Positions 22,880-32,000 of a stretch of 35,786 nt of DNA are shown piece by piece; positions within the stretch are counted from its first letter, which is position 1, and each line of letters begins with the position of its first letter. The translations under genes and the position numbers were made by a program. Source of the stretch: Clostridia bacterium (GTDB taxonomy: Bacteria; Bacillota; Clostridia; Oscillospirales; CAG-272); assembly GCA_017399025.1 (NCBI GenBank), contig JAFQEK010000091.1, positions 1 to 35,786 of the forward strand. The letters run 5' to 3'. The notes below the pieces were generated by a model. It ran no database searches. It saw only the letters and a program-made list of their open reading frames with translations, and had not been told where the DNA came from.

Positions 22880-22908
22880 CACACTTTTTGCGTTTCTTGT
22901 GATAAGAT
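22880..22908 (+). promoter_or_regulatory. Probable activator-dependent promoter of the ABC exporter
   Basis: A -10-like TAAGAT (22903-22908) is present, but the -35 position (22880-22885) bears no resemblance to TTGACA. A weak -35 next to a LytTR-type direct repeat fits activation by the neighbouring regulator (inference). Confidence 0.45.
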
Positions 22909-22936
22909 GAAAACGTAAAAGAAAGGAGTTGTTTTT

Positions 22937-24748
22937 ATGAAAAAAGAAAAACAAAAGAAAGACAAGCCCAAATACAGTTTTCTTTCAAATATATGGTACG
23001 TTTGCCGACTATCGTGGAAATTCAATCCCATGATGATGGTGATCTCCGCAATCTGCGTGCCATTGACCGTAGCGGTAGGACCGCTTTCGGCGCTTTTACC
23101 GTCCACCATTGTGGAATACGTTTCAAGCGGTTATACGGCAGATAAGATACTTGCGGTGATCGTGGTTCTTTCGCTTGCACTTTTTGCAGTTAATATGACA
23201 AATAAGCTTTTGCAGGCGAATAATAGCCGACTTTCGCTTCGCAACCGCCAGTTGTTTCAAGCAAAATTTCGCGACATTAACATGGATTGCGATTATTACA
23301 AAATGGAAGATCCCGACTTTAAGATGAAATTGCAAAAAGCAGTGAGCATCACGGACAGAAATGACACGATCACGGAAAAAATTTTTTCGTATCTCAAAGA
23401 TATTTTTTCCAATATTCTGGGACTTTTCACCTATTCCGTTTTAATTTGGAAGCTTTCTCCCGTTATCGTCCTTGTCCTTTTTGCAACAACGGTCGTTCTT
23501 TATTATGCAGGTAAAATCAATGCCGACTGGTCACAGAGAAACAAATCGAAGTGGTATGATAAGGATCGCAGAATATCCTATATTTCAAATCAGCTTGGCA
23601 ATCTCGATGCGGCAAAGGACGTTCGTCTTTACGGTGTTGCCGGTTGGTTTGACGATATGTATCACACACTGCTCGGTGAGCGCGTGGAATGGAGCAAAAA
23701 AGGCGAGAAGCGTTCGTTTCTTTCCAAGCTTCTCACGGCAACGCTGACACTTTTGCGTGACGGTTTGGCTTATGGTATTTTGATCTATCAAATTGCCAAG
23801 GGTGGGCTTTCCGCTTCGGAATTCGTTTTCTATTTTGCTTTGATCGGTCAATATTCTCATTATCTTTGGGGTATCATTAACACCTATAATAGGATGTATG
23901 GCCAATCACTTAGCGTTACGGATTTTCGCGAGCTTATGGATGATGAAGACAAATTCAATCACGGAGAGGGTGTCCCGTTTCCGAAATATGCACCAGAAAT
24001 TGAATTTCGCGGTGTAAGCTTTTCCTATCAAGGTGCAGATAAGGATACGATCAAAAATATTTCTTTTAAAATTCGTAGCGGCGAGAAGATCGCCATCGTC
24101 GGTTTGAACGGCGCAGGCAAAACAACGCTCATCAAGCTGATGTGTGGCTTTTATCTTCCGAGAGAGGGTGAAATCCTCGTAGATGGGAAACCAATCTCTG
24201 CCTACAATATTGAGGAATATTACAAAAATATTGCCGCCGTTTTTCAAAGGATTGATATGCTCGCGCTTTCCATTGAGGATAATATCACGTTTGGAAAGAC
24301 GGACGAGAAGAAACTGAGAAAGGTTATCGAGTTTTCGGGATTGTCCGAAAAAATCAAAAGCTTACCGAACGGTGTGAAAACCAAATTTGACCGCACGCTG
24401 TATGAGGATGCCGTGGATTTTTCGGGCGGAGAAAAGCAAAAGCTGGCGCTTGCCCGTGCACTCTACAAAGAAGCACCCATCGTTATTCTCGACGAGCCGA
24501 CGAGCGCGCTCGATCCGATTGCGGAAAATGAGATCTATCAGAAATACAACGATCTCACGGAAAATACGACTTCCGTTTTTATCTCTCATAGGCTTGCTTC
24601 CACACGTTTCTGCGACCGCATTTTCTTTCTCGAAAACGGCACTATTGCGGAATGTGGTACGCATGATGAGCTGATGGCAAAGGGCGGAAAATACGCCGAG
24701 CTTTATGAGGTACAGAGTCACTATTATAAAGAGGAGGTTGGCGTATGA
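22937..24748 (+). CDS. ABC exporter half-transporter, subunit 1
   Basis: The 603-aa protein has an N-terminal six-helix ABC exporter domain (about residues 20-310) and a C-terminal nucleotide-binding domain. The latter has Walker A IVGLNGAGKTTLIKL near 390, signature DFSGGEKQKLALAR near 495, Walker B IVILDEPTSALDP and H-loop ISHRLAS. There is no N-terminal peptidase (C39) domain, so it does not cut a double-glycine leader itself. It pairs with the next gene (ATGA overlap) as a heterodimer. AAAGGAG lies 8 nt from the start. The cargo could be a peptide, drug or lipid and is not evident from sequence. Confidence 0.95.
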   Translation: MKKEKQKKDKPKYSFLSNIWYVCRLSWKFNPMMMVISAICVPLTVAVGPLSALLPSTIVEYVSSGYTADKILAVIVVLSLALFAVNMTNKLLQANNSRLSLRNRQLFQAKFRDINMDCDYYKMEDPDFKMKLQKAVSITDRNDTITEKIFSYLKDIFSNILGLFTYSVLIWKLSPVIVLVLFATTVVLYYAGKINADWSQRNKSKWYDKDRRISYISNQLGNLDAAKDVRLYGVAGWFDDMYHTLLGERVEWSKKGEKRSFLSKLLTATLTLLRDGLAYGILIYQIAKGGLSASEFVFYFALIGQYSHYLWGIINTYNRMYGQSLSVTDFRELMDDEDKFNHGEGVPFPKYAPEIEFRGVSFSYQGADKDTIKNISFKIRSGEKIAIVGLNGAGKTTLIKLMCGFYLPREGEILVDGKPISAYNIEEYYKNIAAVFQRIDMLALSIEDNITFGKTDEKKLRKVIEFSGLSEKIKSLPNGVKTKFDRTLYEDAVDFSGGEKQKLALARALYKEAPIVILDEPTSALDPIAENEIYQKYNDLTENTTSVFISHRLASTRFCDRIFFLENGTIAECGTHDELMAKGGKYAELYEVQSHYYKEEVGV

Positions 24749-26610
24749 AAAAGTTTATCCAAGATATCAAAATGTTTATCAAATCTGCAAAACATATTGA
24801 ATCACTTTGCAGGGGTCTGATTCTTTTGAACATTCTCAATGCCATTTTTAATTCGCTGTCCCCCTTTATCAATATCTACATGGCGGCACGCATCGTGGAT
24901 ATGCTCCTTACCGGTGCACCGTGGCAGAAAACGCTGATGATGGCGGGTATCACCGTGGGACTTGATTTCTTTGTAGTGATGATGAAATCACTTTTGAAAT
25001 ATTTCATTTCTGTTCGCCGTCCTGTTTTCGAAAATAATTACGATTATTCCAAAAATCGAAAAATATCGGAAATGGATTATGACACGGTGGATACCGTAGA
25101 AACTCAAAAAACGCTCAATAAGATTTTTCAGTATGAAAATATGAACCGTGGCGGTTTGCAAAGTTTTGAATATAGTTTGCCGACATTGATCGGTCATATT
25201 TTCACCATTATCTTCTCTGTTGCGCTGACCTTGGAGCTTTTCATTTCGCATTATCCCCAAGAGCTTACTGGCATGGCAAAATTTGTAGTAACGCCGTATT
25301 TTGCTTTGTTAATCCTTGGGTTCTGTGCATTTTCCGTGTGGTTTACTTCTCGTTGTAATACAAAATATACTCGATTCAGCTCAAAAGAATATCAAAAATT
25401 TACGTTTATCAATCAGTTTACCTCGTCGCTTTTTGCTGCGATGCTCAGGCGCTCGGGACCGATGAACGTACGCATTTACGATCAAAAAAAGCTAATTCAA
25501 GATAGTTTCAATGAATCCTTAAAGGGATGTGAAACGATCCTGCACAACTGCTCGAAATTCCGTGTGCAACACTCCGTGATTCCGTGCAGCATTGTTGAAA
25601 CGCTCATGCAGATCATTCTTTATGCGTTTGCCGGGATTTCCGCTCTTGTGGGACGCTTTTCGGTCGGTTCGATTTCGCAGTATATCAGTTCCATTCTGAA
25701 ATTTACGGGCGCTGTCAGCTCGCTCGTCAGTACGTTTGAAACACTTCGTTACAACAATGAAATCACGAAAATCTATTTTGATTTTATCGAAACACCCTCG
25801 CACATGGTTCAGGGTACGCTCCCCGTGGAGAAGCGTGATGACCGTGAATATGAAGTTGAGTTCCGCGACGTTTCCTTCCAATATCCAAATACGGATTTTT
25901 GGGCGCTCCGTCACGTCAACTTCAAATTCAAGATCGGCGAACGGCTCGCCGTTGTCGGCATGAACGGTTCGGGCAAAACGACAATGATCAAGCTCATGTG
26001 CCGTCTTTACGATCCAACGGAAGGACAGATCTTGCTCAACGGCATTGATATCCGTAAGTATGATTACCAAGAATATCACTCCATTTTCTCCGTTGTATTC
26101 CAAGATTTTAATCTTTTTGCCTTTACGCTCGCTCAGAACGTGGCGGCAAGCACCGATTATGACGAAGAAAAGGTAAGACAAAGCCTGATGGAAGCCAATT
26201 TCGGTGAGCGTTTGGATCAGCTCGAAAAGGGAACGGAAACATATCTCTACCGCAACTTTGAAAAAGACGGCGTGGAGATTTCGGGCGGCGAAGCGCAAAA
26301 GATCGCACTTGCCCGTGCGCTCTACAAAAATGCGCCGTTTATCATTCTTGATGAACCGACCGCCGCACTTGATCCCATTGCAGAAGCCGAAGTTTATTCC
26401 AACTTCAACAGCATCGTTGGCGATAAGACAGCCATCTACATTAGCCATCGACTTTCCTCTTGCCGTTTCTGCGACAGAATCGCCGTTTTCGATAGCGGTA
26501 GCGTTGTGCAGTTCGGTACGCATGACGAACTCGTTGCCGATGAAAACGGAAAATATCACGAGCTTTGGCACGCACAGGCGCAGTATTATACTGAAAAGAC
26601 GGCACAATAA
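24745..26610 (+). CDS. ABC exporter half-transporter, subunit 2
   Basis: The 621-aa partner of the preceding protein has the same layout: membrane domain to about residue 330, then Walker A VVGMNGSGKTTMIKL, signature EISGGEAQKIALAR, Walker B IILDEPTAALDP and H-loop ISHRLSS. The catalytic Glu follows Walker B in both subunits, so both ATP sites look competent, unlike many heterodimeric exporters with one degenerate site. It starts inside the previous gene's stop. The following 240 bp (26611-26850) hold no terminator or gene I can support. Confidence 0.95.
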   Translation: MKKFIQDIKMFIKSAKHIESLCRGLILLNILNAIFNSLSPFINIYMAARIVDMLLTGAPWQKTLMMAGITVGLDFFVVMMKSLLKYFISVRRPVFENNYDYSKNRKISEMDYDTVDTVETQKTLNKIFQYENMNRGGLQSFEYSLPTLIGHIFTIIFSVALTLELFISHYPQELTGMAKFVVTPYFALLILGFCAFSVWFTSRCNTKYTRFSSKEYQKFTFINQFTSSLFAAMLRRSGPMNVRIYDQKKLIQDSFNESLKGCETILHNCSKFRVQHSVIPCSIVETLMQIILYAFAGISALVGRFSVGSISQYISSILKFTGAVSSLVSTFETLRYNNEITKIYFDFIETPSHMVQGTLPVEKRDDREYEVEFRDVSFQYPNTDFWALRHVNFKFKIGERLAVVGMNGSGKTTMIKLMCRLYDPTEGQILLNGIDIRKYDYQEYHSIFSVVFQDFNLFAFTLAQNVAASTDYDEEKVRQSLMEANFGERLDQLEKGTETYLYRNFEKDGVEISGGEAQKIALARALYKNAPFIILDEPTAALDPIAEAEVYSNFNSIVGDKTAIYISHRLSSCRFCDRIAVFDSGSVVQFGTHDELVADENGKYHELWHAQAQYYTEKTAQ

Positions 26611-26850
26611 TTTGTCCTGCACTTTCTTTGACATAATTCCTCATCCGCGCCTATCATAGTCGATTACCTTGAGATATTTGTCGATAACTGAAGTCTTTGC
26701 AAACTGTACAGCCAAAGATAACAAAATTTTTGCAAATTTTACCGAAAACACCAATATTACAAATAGACTTGCAGAATAAAAAATCTCCAAAACGGACACA
26801 ATAACAGCGGTCGAACGATCATTTCATATGGAAAGGATGGATAAAAAATT

Positions 26851-27069
26851 ATGCTCGACAGACTTGCTCTTATTTTAACCATCGTCGGCGCGCTGAACTG
26901 GGGAAGCATCGGACTTTTCCGTTTTGACATTGTCGCGTGGATTTTCGGCGGACAGGATGCTATTCTCAGCCGCATCATCTACACCGTTGTTGCGCTTGCG
27001 GGTATTTGGTGTATTTCTCTTCTCTTCCGCGAACGGGAATCGGAAGATACCGTCGGAGAGATCCAATAA
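26851..27069 (+). CDS. DUF378 small membrane protein
   Basis: The 72-aa protein has two membrane helices (about residues 5-22 and 40-58). The first contains LTIVGALNWGSIGLF, the hallmark of the DUF378 family, whose function is unknown. An AAAGGATGG ribosome binding site lies upstream. It ends just before a strong two-way terminator. I did not find a convincing promoter in the 240 bp before it. Confidence 0.92.
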   Translation: MLDRLALILTIVGALNWGSIGLFRFDIVAWIFGGQDAILSRIIYTVVALAGIWCISLLFRERESEDTVGEIQ

Positions 27070-27072
27070 GAC

Positions 27073-27114
27073 AAAAGCACTTATGACACAATTTTTGTAT
27101 CATAAGTGCTTTTT
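27073..27114. terminator. Bidirectional terminator between DUF378 and the membrane protein gene
   Basis: An 11-bp perfect inverted repeat AGCACTTATGA / TCATAAGTGCT (27076-27086, 27100-27110) extends by ACAA/TTGT inside. It is flanked by A and T runs on both sides and lies between two convergent genes. Confidence 0.92.
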
Positions 27115-27127
27115 ACATAACGATTTT

Positions 27128-27832
27128 TTATTGTACTGCGGATTCTTTCGAAACAGAAAGCGCGGTTCTCACACGGAACGCCGTAAACACAATCACAAAG
27201 AAACGAATGATGTTGATCAGATATTCCACAAGCAAAGGAAGAATACCTTCAAAAGAAAAGTCGCCCGACAAACCAAAGAGAACAGTCGCCAGAATGATTG
27301 CTGCCGAGCAGTAAATCAACGCGGCAAAATTAAGAGGATTTCGCAGAGAATACCATTTTTCCGGTATATCGCCCTTCGTCTTTCCCAGCAAAGCGAAGAA
27401 CATCTTTGTCAGAAGCACAGCAATCAGAAACAGAAGCACATGCAAAAACAAAGTCTGGGCAAACATCAAATTATCGGTGAAATAAACGAACATGGCAGTA
27501 TCGTACATGGTCCCCGTCAAAAGCATATGACCGATAAAATATCTGGAAAGAGGAAACAGCCACGAACCCGCCAAAGCCAATGCCGTAAACAGAACGGCTT
27601 TCCACGGCTTGCCGAAACAGATATATGCAGAAAATATACCGAACAGCGCAAAAGCCGTCAATTCAACCAAATAATAGGAAAGCATATCAAAAATTACCAT
27701 ACACCAATCAGGAATCCAAAGCCATTCCAGAAACATAATATTGAAAATACAGTCTACAATTGTGAAGAATAGAGCCGCACCCCACGGAATCAAACAAAAA
27801 AACAACAAAATCTTCGGAATTACTCGTTTCAT
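27128..27832 (-). CDS. Polytopic membrane protein of unknown function
   Basis: The 234-aa protein has about six hydrophobic segments (near residues 8-28, 45-70, 78-98, 120-148, 168-188 and 195-220). I recognise no family motif. Its start has a GGAG ribosome binding site 7 nt upstream. It is convergent with DUF378 and divergent from egsA. Codon use is like the housekeeping genes around it. Confidence 0.8.
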   Translation of the reverse strand: MKRVIPKILLFFCLIPWGAALFFTIVDCIFNIMFLEWLWIPDWCMVIFDMLSYYLVELTAFALFGIFSAYICFGKPWKAVLFTALALAGSWLFPLSRYFIGHMLLTGTMYDTAMFVYFTDNLMFAQTLFLHVLLFLIAVLLTKMFFALLGKTKGDIPEKWYSLRNPLNFAALIYCSAAIILATVLFGLSGDFSFEGILPLLVEYLINIIRFFVIVFTAFRVRTALSVSKESAVQ

Positions 27833-27867
27833 AAAAATCTCCGTTTTTCTTAAAAATTTCAGAATCC

Positions 27868-27914
27868 ATTGCTTTCCGGCGGAAAAATGCCTTGGGGAAG
27901 CAATTGTTTTTTAT
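27868..27914 (+). terminator. Terminator-like hairpin before the tandem elements
   Basis: TTGCTTTCC pairs with GGGGAAGCAA around a 16-nt loop and is followed by TTGTTTTTTAT. It may be the remains of a third, shortened copy of the tandem element that follows, since it is also followed by an ATGAAATTGCGC start. Confidence 0.5.
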
Positions 27915-27916
27915 CA

Positions 27917-28019
27917 CTATGAAATTGCGCAAAATAAACCTTACCGTTTTGCATTGTTTAGATGCAAACAAAACCTGAATAGACAAACAATTGGGAGCGG
28001 CAACTTGCCGCTTTTTTAT
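27917..28019 (+). repeat. Tandem terminator-tailed element, copy 1
   Basis: A unit of about 103 bp begins TATGAAATTGCGCAAAAT and has a TTTGCAT / ATGCAAA stem-loop, a conserved AAAACCTG, and a final hairpin AGCGGCAA-TTGCCGC followed by TTTTTTAT. It resembles an independent small RNA with its own terminator. No promoter was found inside it. Confidence 0.75.
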
Positions 28020-28021
28020 GC

Positions 28022-28124
28022 CATAGGAAATTGCGCAAAATCGACCTCGCCGTTTGCATTGCTGAGCTGCAAGAAAACCTGCGATAGGCGAGCAGCTTCC
28101 AGCGGGCGTTGCCCGCTTTTTTAT
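28022..28124 (+). repeat. Tandem terminator-tailed element, copy 2
   Basis: This second copy (about 70-75% identical by eye) has the same order of blocks: GAAATTGCGCAAAAT, a TTGCA / TGCAA loop, AAAACCTG, and a final GCGGGC / GCCCGC hairpin with TTTTTT. An added outer stem CTCGCC / GGCGAG (28046-28051, 28086-28091) is clear here. Loops differ while stems are kept, which suggests selection on RNA structure. It lies upstream of, not within, the egsA transcript. Confidence 0.75.
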
Positions 28125-28193
28125 TGTACCACTTTTTTTTGCCAAAAGAAAGCCCATTTTATAAAAATTCTATGATTTTTTTCAAAAAATTGA

Positions 28194-28222
28194 TTGACCT
28201 GCTTATTTGAAAATGATATACT
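28194..28222 (+). promoter_or_regulatory. egsA promoter
   Basis: TTGACC (28194-28199) and TATACT (28217-28222) are separated by 17 bp. Transcription would start near 28229, giving a leader of about 32 nt. Confidence 0.85.
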
Positions 28223-28260
28223 GAAAAAAGAATCATTTCAGTCAGAAAGGAATTTTTATC

Positions 28261-29532
28261 ATGGATCTTCAAGCAATCATCCAAAATCTCGAAAACTGTC
28301 CTTGCGGCAGAAAGCACGCTTTTGATCTCAAGGTTTACGAAGCTGACAGAGGCCTTGTTCATAAGGTCGGCGACATCCTTGAAAAAAGCAATTTCCCCAA
28401 GAAAATTTATATCGTAACCGACGAAAATGCCATTCGTGTATCCAAAGGTATTTTAGAATCTCTGAAAGCCTTTGAATATGAACTGAAAATCTATCCGGAT
28501 ATGCGTTACGCTTATCTTGCAACCTCCAAAGAAATCATGGAAGCGGCAAAAGATTTCGACGGTATTCTTTCCATCGGTACGGGGTCCGTCAACGACGTCT
28601 GCCGTTATGCCGCCGCGCAAACAAACAAGGCGTTCGCCATTTTCGCAACCGCGCCTTCGATGGACGGATTTGCTTCCGATACCGCTCCGCTGATCGAAAA
28701 CAATTTCAAAATTTCCTATAACTGCCGTCAGCCTTCCGTTGTTATCGCCGACACAGAAATTCTCGCCGCTTCTCCCACCGAACTGAAAGCCGCCGGCTTT
28801 GGTGATATTCTGGGCAAATACGTCGGAATCGTAGACTGGAAAGTCGCCAACTATACCGTCGGCGAATATTATTGCGAAAACATCGTTGCTCTCGTCAAAA
28901 AAGCCGTCGCCGATGTGGTTGCCATGGCAGATAAGATCACCGCTTGCGATCCCGATGCTGCAAAAGCCGTTATGGACTCTCTGATTCTGACGGGTTGCGC
29001 TATGCAGCTCGCAAAATCCAGCCGTCCCGCTTCCGGTTCCGAGCACGTTGTTTCCCATTTCTGGGAAATCCATAAGCTGGAAAAAGGAATCTGGCCCGAT
29101 TTCCACGGTAAAAAGGTTGGGCTTGCTACTCTTCTCGTTGTTCGTATTTATAAGAGTCTTCTTGCCTACAAAACCATTGAGCCTCACAAGGAAAATCTTG
29201 ATCTTGCAGATGTTTTTGAACATTACAGTCCCAAGAATCATAACGAAATTACAGGCTACAACGTACCCAATCCCACAGACGAAATCGATCCCGCAGTCCT
29301 CAAAGCGCGTTGGAGCGACATTCTGGACTCCATTCAAAACGATTTGCCTGAAGCAGACGAACTTTTCCGTATGATGACCGCCGCAGGCTGCGTAACCGAT
29401 ATTGCAGAAGCAAATCTTTCTCCCGAATTTACGCTGGAAGCTTTGAAATACAGTCCCTTCATGCGCCGCCGCATTACCCTGCTCCGTATTCTTCCCTTGC
29501 TCGGTATTGAAGAAGAGCTTCTCAAACTCTGA
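28261..29532 (+). CDS. egsA: sn-Glycerol-1-phosphate dehydrogenase (AraM/EgsA family)
   Basis: The 423-aa iron-alcohol-dehydrogenase-like enzyme reduces dihydroxyacetone phosphate to glycerol-1-phosphate. Landmarks are KIYIVTDENA near residue 48, the cofactor loop ILSIGTGSVNDVCRY near 103, ATAPSMDGFASDTAPL near 130, and the metal-ligand His stretch SEHVVSHFWEIHKLE near 263. Bacterial AraM uses this product for archaeal-type or heptaprenylglyceryl lipids. No PcrB-like gene is in this window. AGAAAGGA precedes the start. It has its own promoter and a terminator. Confidence 0.93.
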   Translation: MDLQAIIQNLENCPCGRKHAFDLKVYEADRGLVHKVGDILEKSNFPKKIYIVTDENAIRVSKGILESLKAFEYELKIYPDMRYAYLATSKEIMEAAKDFDGILSIGTGSVNDVCRYAAAQTNKAFAIFATAPSMDGFASDTAPLIENNFKISYNCRQPSVVIADTEILAASPTELKAAGFGDILGKYVGIVDWKVANYTVGEYYCENIVALVKKAVADVVAMADKITACDPDAAKAVMDSLILTGCAMQLAKSSRPASGSEHVVSHFWEIHKLEKGIWPDFHGKKVGLATLLVVRIYKSLLAYKTIEPHKENLDLADVFEHYSPKNHNEITGYNVPNPTDEIDPAVLKARWSDILDSIQNDLPEADELFRMMTAAGCVTDIAEANLSPEFTLEALKYSPFMRRRITLLRILPLLGIEEELLKL

Positions 29533-29573
29533 TCAATCCACCATTTTGACATCACTTCAAAATCGCCGTAAAA

Positions 29574-29612
29574 CAGGCAGAGAACGCTTGGCTCTCTGCC
29601 TGTCTTTGTTTT
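29574..29612. terminator. Bidirectional terminator between egsA and topA
   Basis: A perfect 10-bp inverted repeat CAGGCAGAGA / TCTCTGCCTG with a 9-nt loop is followed by TCTTTGTTTT on the plus strand and TTTTA on the minus strand. The genes are convergent. Confidence 0.9.
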
Positions 29613-31885
29613 CAGTTTTCCGTTTTTTCCGTATTCTCGGGAAGCTCTTGCTGATAAGAGCAATCCTTATTCATACAATAAAGCAGATTTTTTCCTTTTT
29701 TTATCAGCAGTCTTTCTCCGCAGGAAGGGCACTTCTTTTCCGTAGGGGTATCCCAAACGGAAAAATCGCACTTCGGATATTCCGAGCAGCTGAAAAAGAC
29801 AGAATGATTCTTCCCGAAACCCTTGACCACAGGTGCCCCGCATTTCGGACAGGAAACACCGATTTCTTCACGGATCGGTTTCGTATATTTACATTTCGGG
29901 AAATTGCTGCACGCATAAAACTTTCCGTAACGACTCTTACGAATTACGATATCACCGCCGCAAAGTTCACACTTCATATCTGTTTTTTCCGGCTCTTCCT
30001 TTTCTTTCTTTACATTGCCGAAAGCATCGAGAGGTTTTGTGTTTTTGCATTCGGGATAACCGGGACAAGCTGCAAATTTTCCGAATCTACCCGATTTCAC
30101 AATCATTCTTCTGCCGCATTTATCACAGATGATGTCGGATTCCTCCACGGGAAGCTCAACCTTGTTTTCTCCGATTTTCTCCTGCGCGCGCGCAAGCGTT
30201 TTTTCAAATCCGCCGTAAAAATCTCCCAGAACCTTTTCCAGCGTATTGTTTCCGTGCGCAATGGCATCCAATTCGCTTTCCATGTTTGCCGTAAACTTAT
30301 AGTCAACAACCTCAGGGAAATTCTTTTTCATAAGATCGACGGTCGCCACGCCGAGAGGGGTTACACGGAGCAATTTTTTATCGCGCTCAATATAGCCTCT
30401 GTCAATAATCGTAGAAATCGTCGTCGCATAGGTACTCGGACGTCCGATTCCCTTTTCTTTCAGGAATTTGATTAACGTGGCTTCATCGAAATGAGGAGGC
30501 GGCTCTGTAAAGTTCTGCGTGGGAATCACATCTTCTGCGGGAAGAATATCGTTTTCCGAGATTCCTTTGAGCTTGGAACTCTTATCTGCGGTTTCTTCAT
30601 CATCGGTATACGCAACCTTATAACCCTTGAACATCAGAACGCTTTCGCTGAGTTTATAGATATATCCCGCCGAATCCAATTCCACATCAATGGCATCGTA
30701 TTCCGCGTTTTTCATCTGGCTTGCAACAAAACGGTCCCAGATCAGCTTATAAAGTCTGTACTGATCAGAGGAAAGGAACGGACGGATATCTTCGGGAGTA
30801 AATTCCATGCTTGCAGGACGGATAGCTTCGTGTGCATCCTGCACCGTCGCCTTGGTTTTATACACCTTACGCTTGCTCGGATAAAATTCAGAACCGTATT
30901 TTTCAAGAATATATTTTTCAGCGGCATTTGCAGCTTCATCGGAAATACGCAAAGAGTCGGTTCTCATATAGGTAATAATACCATGAACGCCTCCGTTTTC
31001 CGCACCGAGATTGACACCTTCGTAAAGCTCCTGCGCAACCTTCATGGTGCGTTTCGAATGGAAACCGAAACGTTTGGAAGCAACCTGTTGCAACGTTGAG
31101 GTTTCAAACGGAGGTTCGGGACTTCTCGTTTTTTTGGAACGCTTGACGGATTTCACGGAAAACGGACTTGCTTTGCAAGCGTTGACGATCGTCTCTGCTT
31201 CTTCACCCGTTTTCAACTCAATCTTTCCGTTGGCATCGCCATAGAATTTTGCTCTTACCTTATAATTTTTACCCGCAGAAAGAACAGCTTCAATCGTCCA
31301 GAATTCCTTGGGAACAAATTTTTCTATCTCAGCTTCTCTTTCCGCAATGATCCTTGTCGCAACCGATTGCACACGGCCGGCAGACAAACCGCTTTTCACG
31401 GTTTTCCAAAGATACGGACTCAGCTTATAGCCTACGATTCTGTCCAGAATGCGTCTTGCCTGCTGTGAATTAACCAGGTTCATATCGATGGCTCTCGGAT
31501 TATTGATTTCCGCCTGTACTGTCTTCTTCGTGATCTCGTTGAATGCAACACGGCATGCATCTTCCGGTGCAATGCCCATTACCGTTGCCAAATGCCAAGA
31601 AATGGCTTCTCCTTCACGGTCAGGGTCCGTTGCGAAATATACTTTATCCGCATTTTTTGCATCCTTCTTCATTTCCGCGATCAAAGCGCTTTTTCCCTGT
31701 ATATTGATATATTTTGCCTTAAAATCATGCTCTGTGTCCACACCGAGTGAACTTTTCGGCAAATCTCTGACATGTCCTTTACAAGCAATTACTTTGTAGC
31801 CACTTCCGAGATAGGAATTGACCGTTGCCGCTTTTGCGGGCGACTCCAAAATAACGAGGCTTACATTTTTCTTATTTTCTGGCAT
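29612..31885 (-). CDS. topA: DNA topoisomerase I with four C-terminal zinc ribbons
   Basis: The 757-aa type IA topoisomerase relaxes negative supercoils. The TOPRIM domain has ILESPAKA near residue 13 and FATDPDREGEA with D87 and D89. The catalytic Tyr is Y306 in GIITYMRTDS. The C-terminus from about residue 610 carries four Cys4 modules (CDKC, CELC, CPKC and CPSC starts). I chose ATG 31885 because the promoter's transcription start (about 31921) lies after the upstream in-frame ATG at 31939. A GAAGGAGA ribosome binding site lies about 14 nt upstream, rather far. It follows dprA in the order common in Firmicutes. Confidence 0.96.
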   Translation of the reverse strand: MPENKKNVSLVILESPAKAATVNSYLGSGYKVIACKGHVRDLPKSSLGVDTEHDFKAKYINIQGKSALIAEMKKDAKNADKVYFATDPDREGEAISWHLATVMGIAPEDACRVAFNEITKKTVQAEINNPRAIDMNLVNSQQARRILDRIVGYKLSPYLWKTVKSGLSAGRVQSVATRIIAEREAEIEKFVPKEFWTIEAVLSAGKNYKVRAKFYGDANGKIELKTGEEAETIVNACKASPFSVKSVKRSKKTRSPEPPFETSTLQQVASKRFGFHSKRTMKVAQELYEGVNLGAENGGVHGIITYMRTDSLRISDEAANAAEKYILEKYGSEFYPSKRKVYKTKATVQDAHEAIRPASMEFTPEDIRPFLSSDQYRLYKLIWDRFVASQMKNAEYDAIDVELDSAGYIYKLSESVLMFKGYKVAYTDDEETADKSSKLKGISENDILPAEDVIPTQNFTEPPPHFDEATLIKFLKEKGIGRPSTYATTISTIIDRGYIERDKKLLRVTPLGVATVDLMKKNFPEVVDYKFTANMESELDAIAHGNNTLEKVLGDFYGGFEKTLARAQEKIGENKVELPVEESDIICDKCGRRMIVKSGRFGKFAACPGYPECKNTKPLDAFGNVKKEKEEPEKTDMKCELCGGDIVIRKSRYGKFYACSNFPKCKYTKPIREEIGVSCPKCGAPVVKGFGKNHSVFFSCSEYPKCDFSVWDTPTEKKCPSCGERLLIKKGKNLLYCMNKDCSYQQELPENTEKTEN

Positions 31886-31927
31886 ATCTCTGGAAAACTC
31901 TCCTTCAATTTTTACTGTGTAAATGAT

Positions 31928-31957
31928 ATTATATACCAATCGGATTCAAATTGTCAA
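31928..31957 (-). promoter_or_regulatory. topA promoter
   Basis: TTGACA (31952-31957) and TATAAT (31928-31933) have an 18-bp spacer. It decides the topA start codon. Confidence 0.82.
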
Positions 31958-32000
31958 GACTCTTCTTTTTTTCTTTACGAAAACAAGCTGAAAACAGAAT

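Noticed and set aside
26611..26850. Search for an exporter terminator, a small peptide gene or a DUF378 promoter
   Set aside because: No convincing hairpin, ORF with ribosome binding site, or -35/-10 pair was found in this gap.
27741..28175. Overlapping frames on both strands across the tandem elements
   Set aside because: The peptides simply repeat with the DNA units, contain the terminator sequences and lack ribosome binding sites. The repeats are better explained as RNA or DNA elements.
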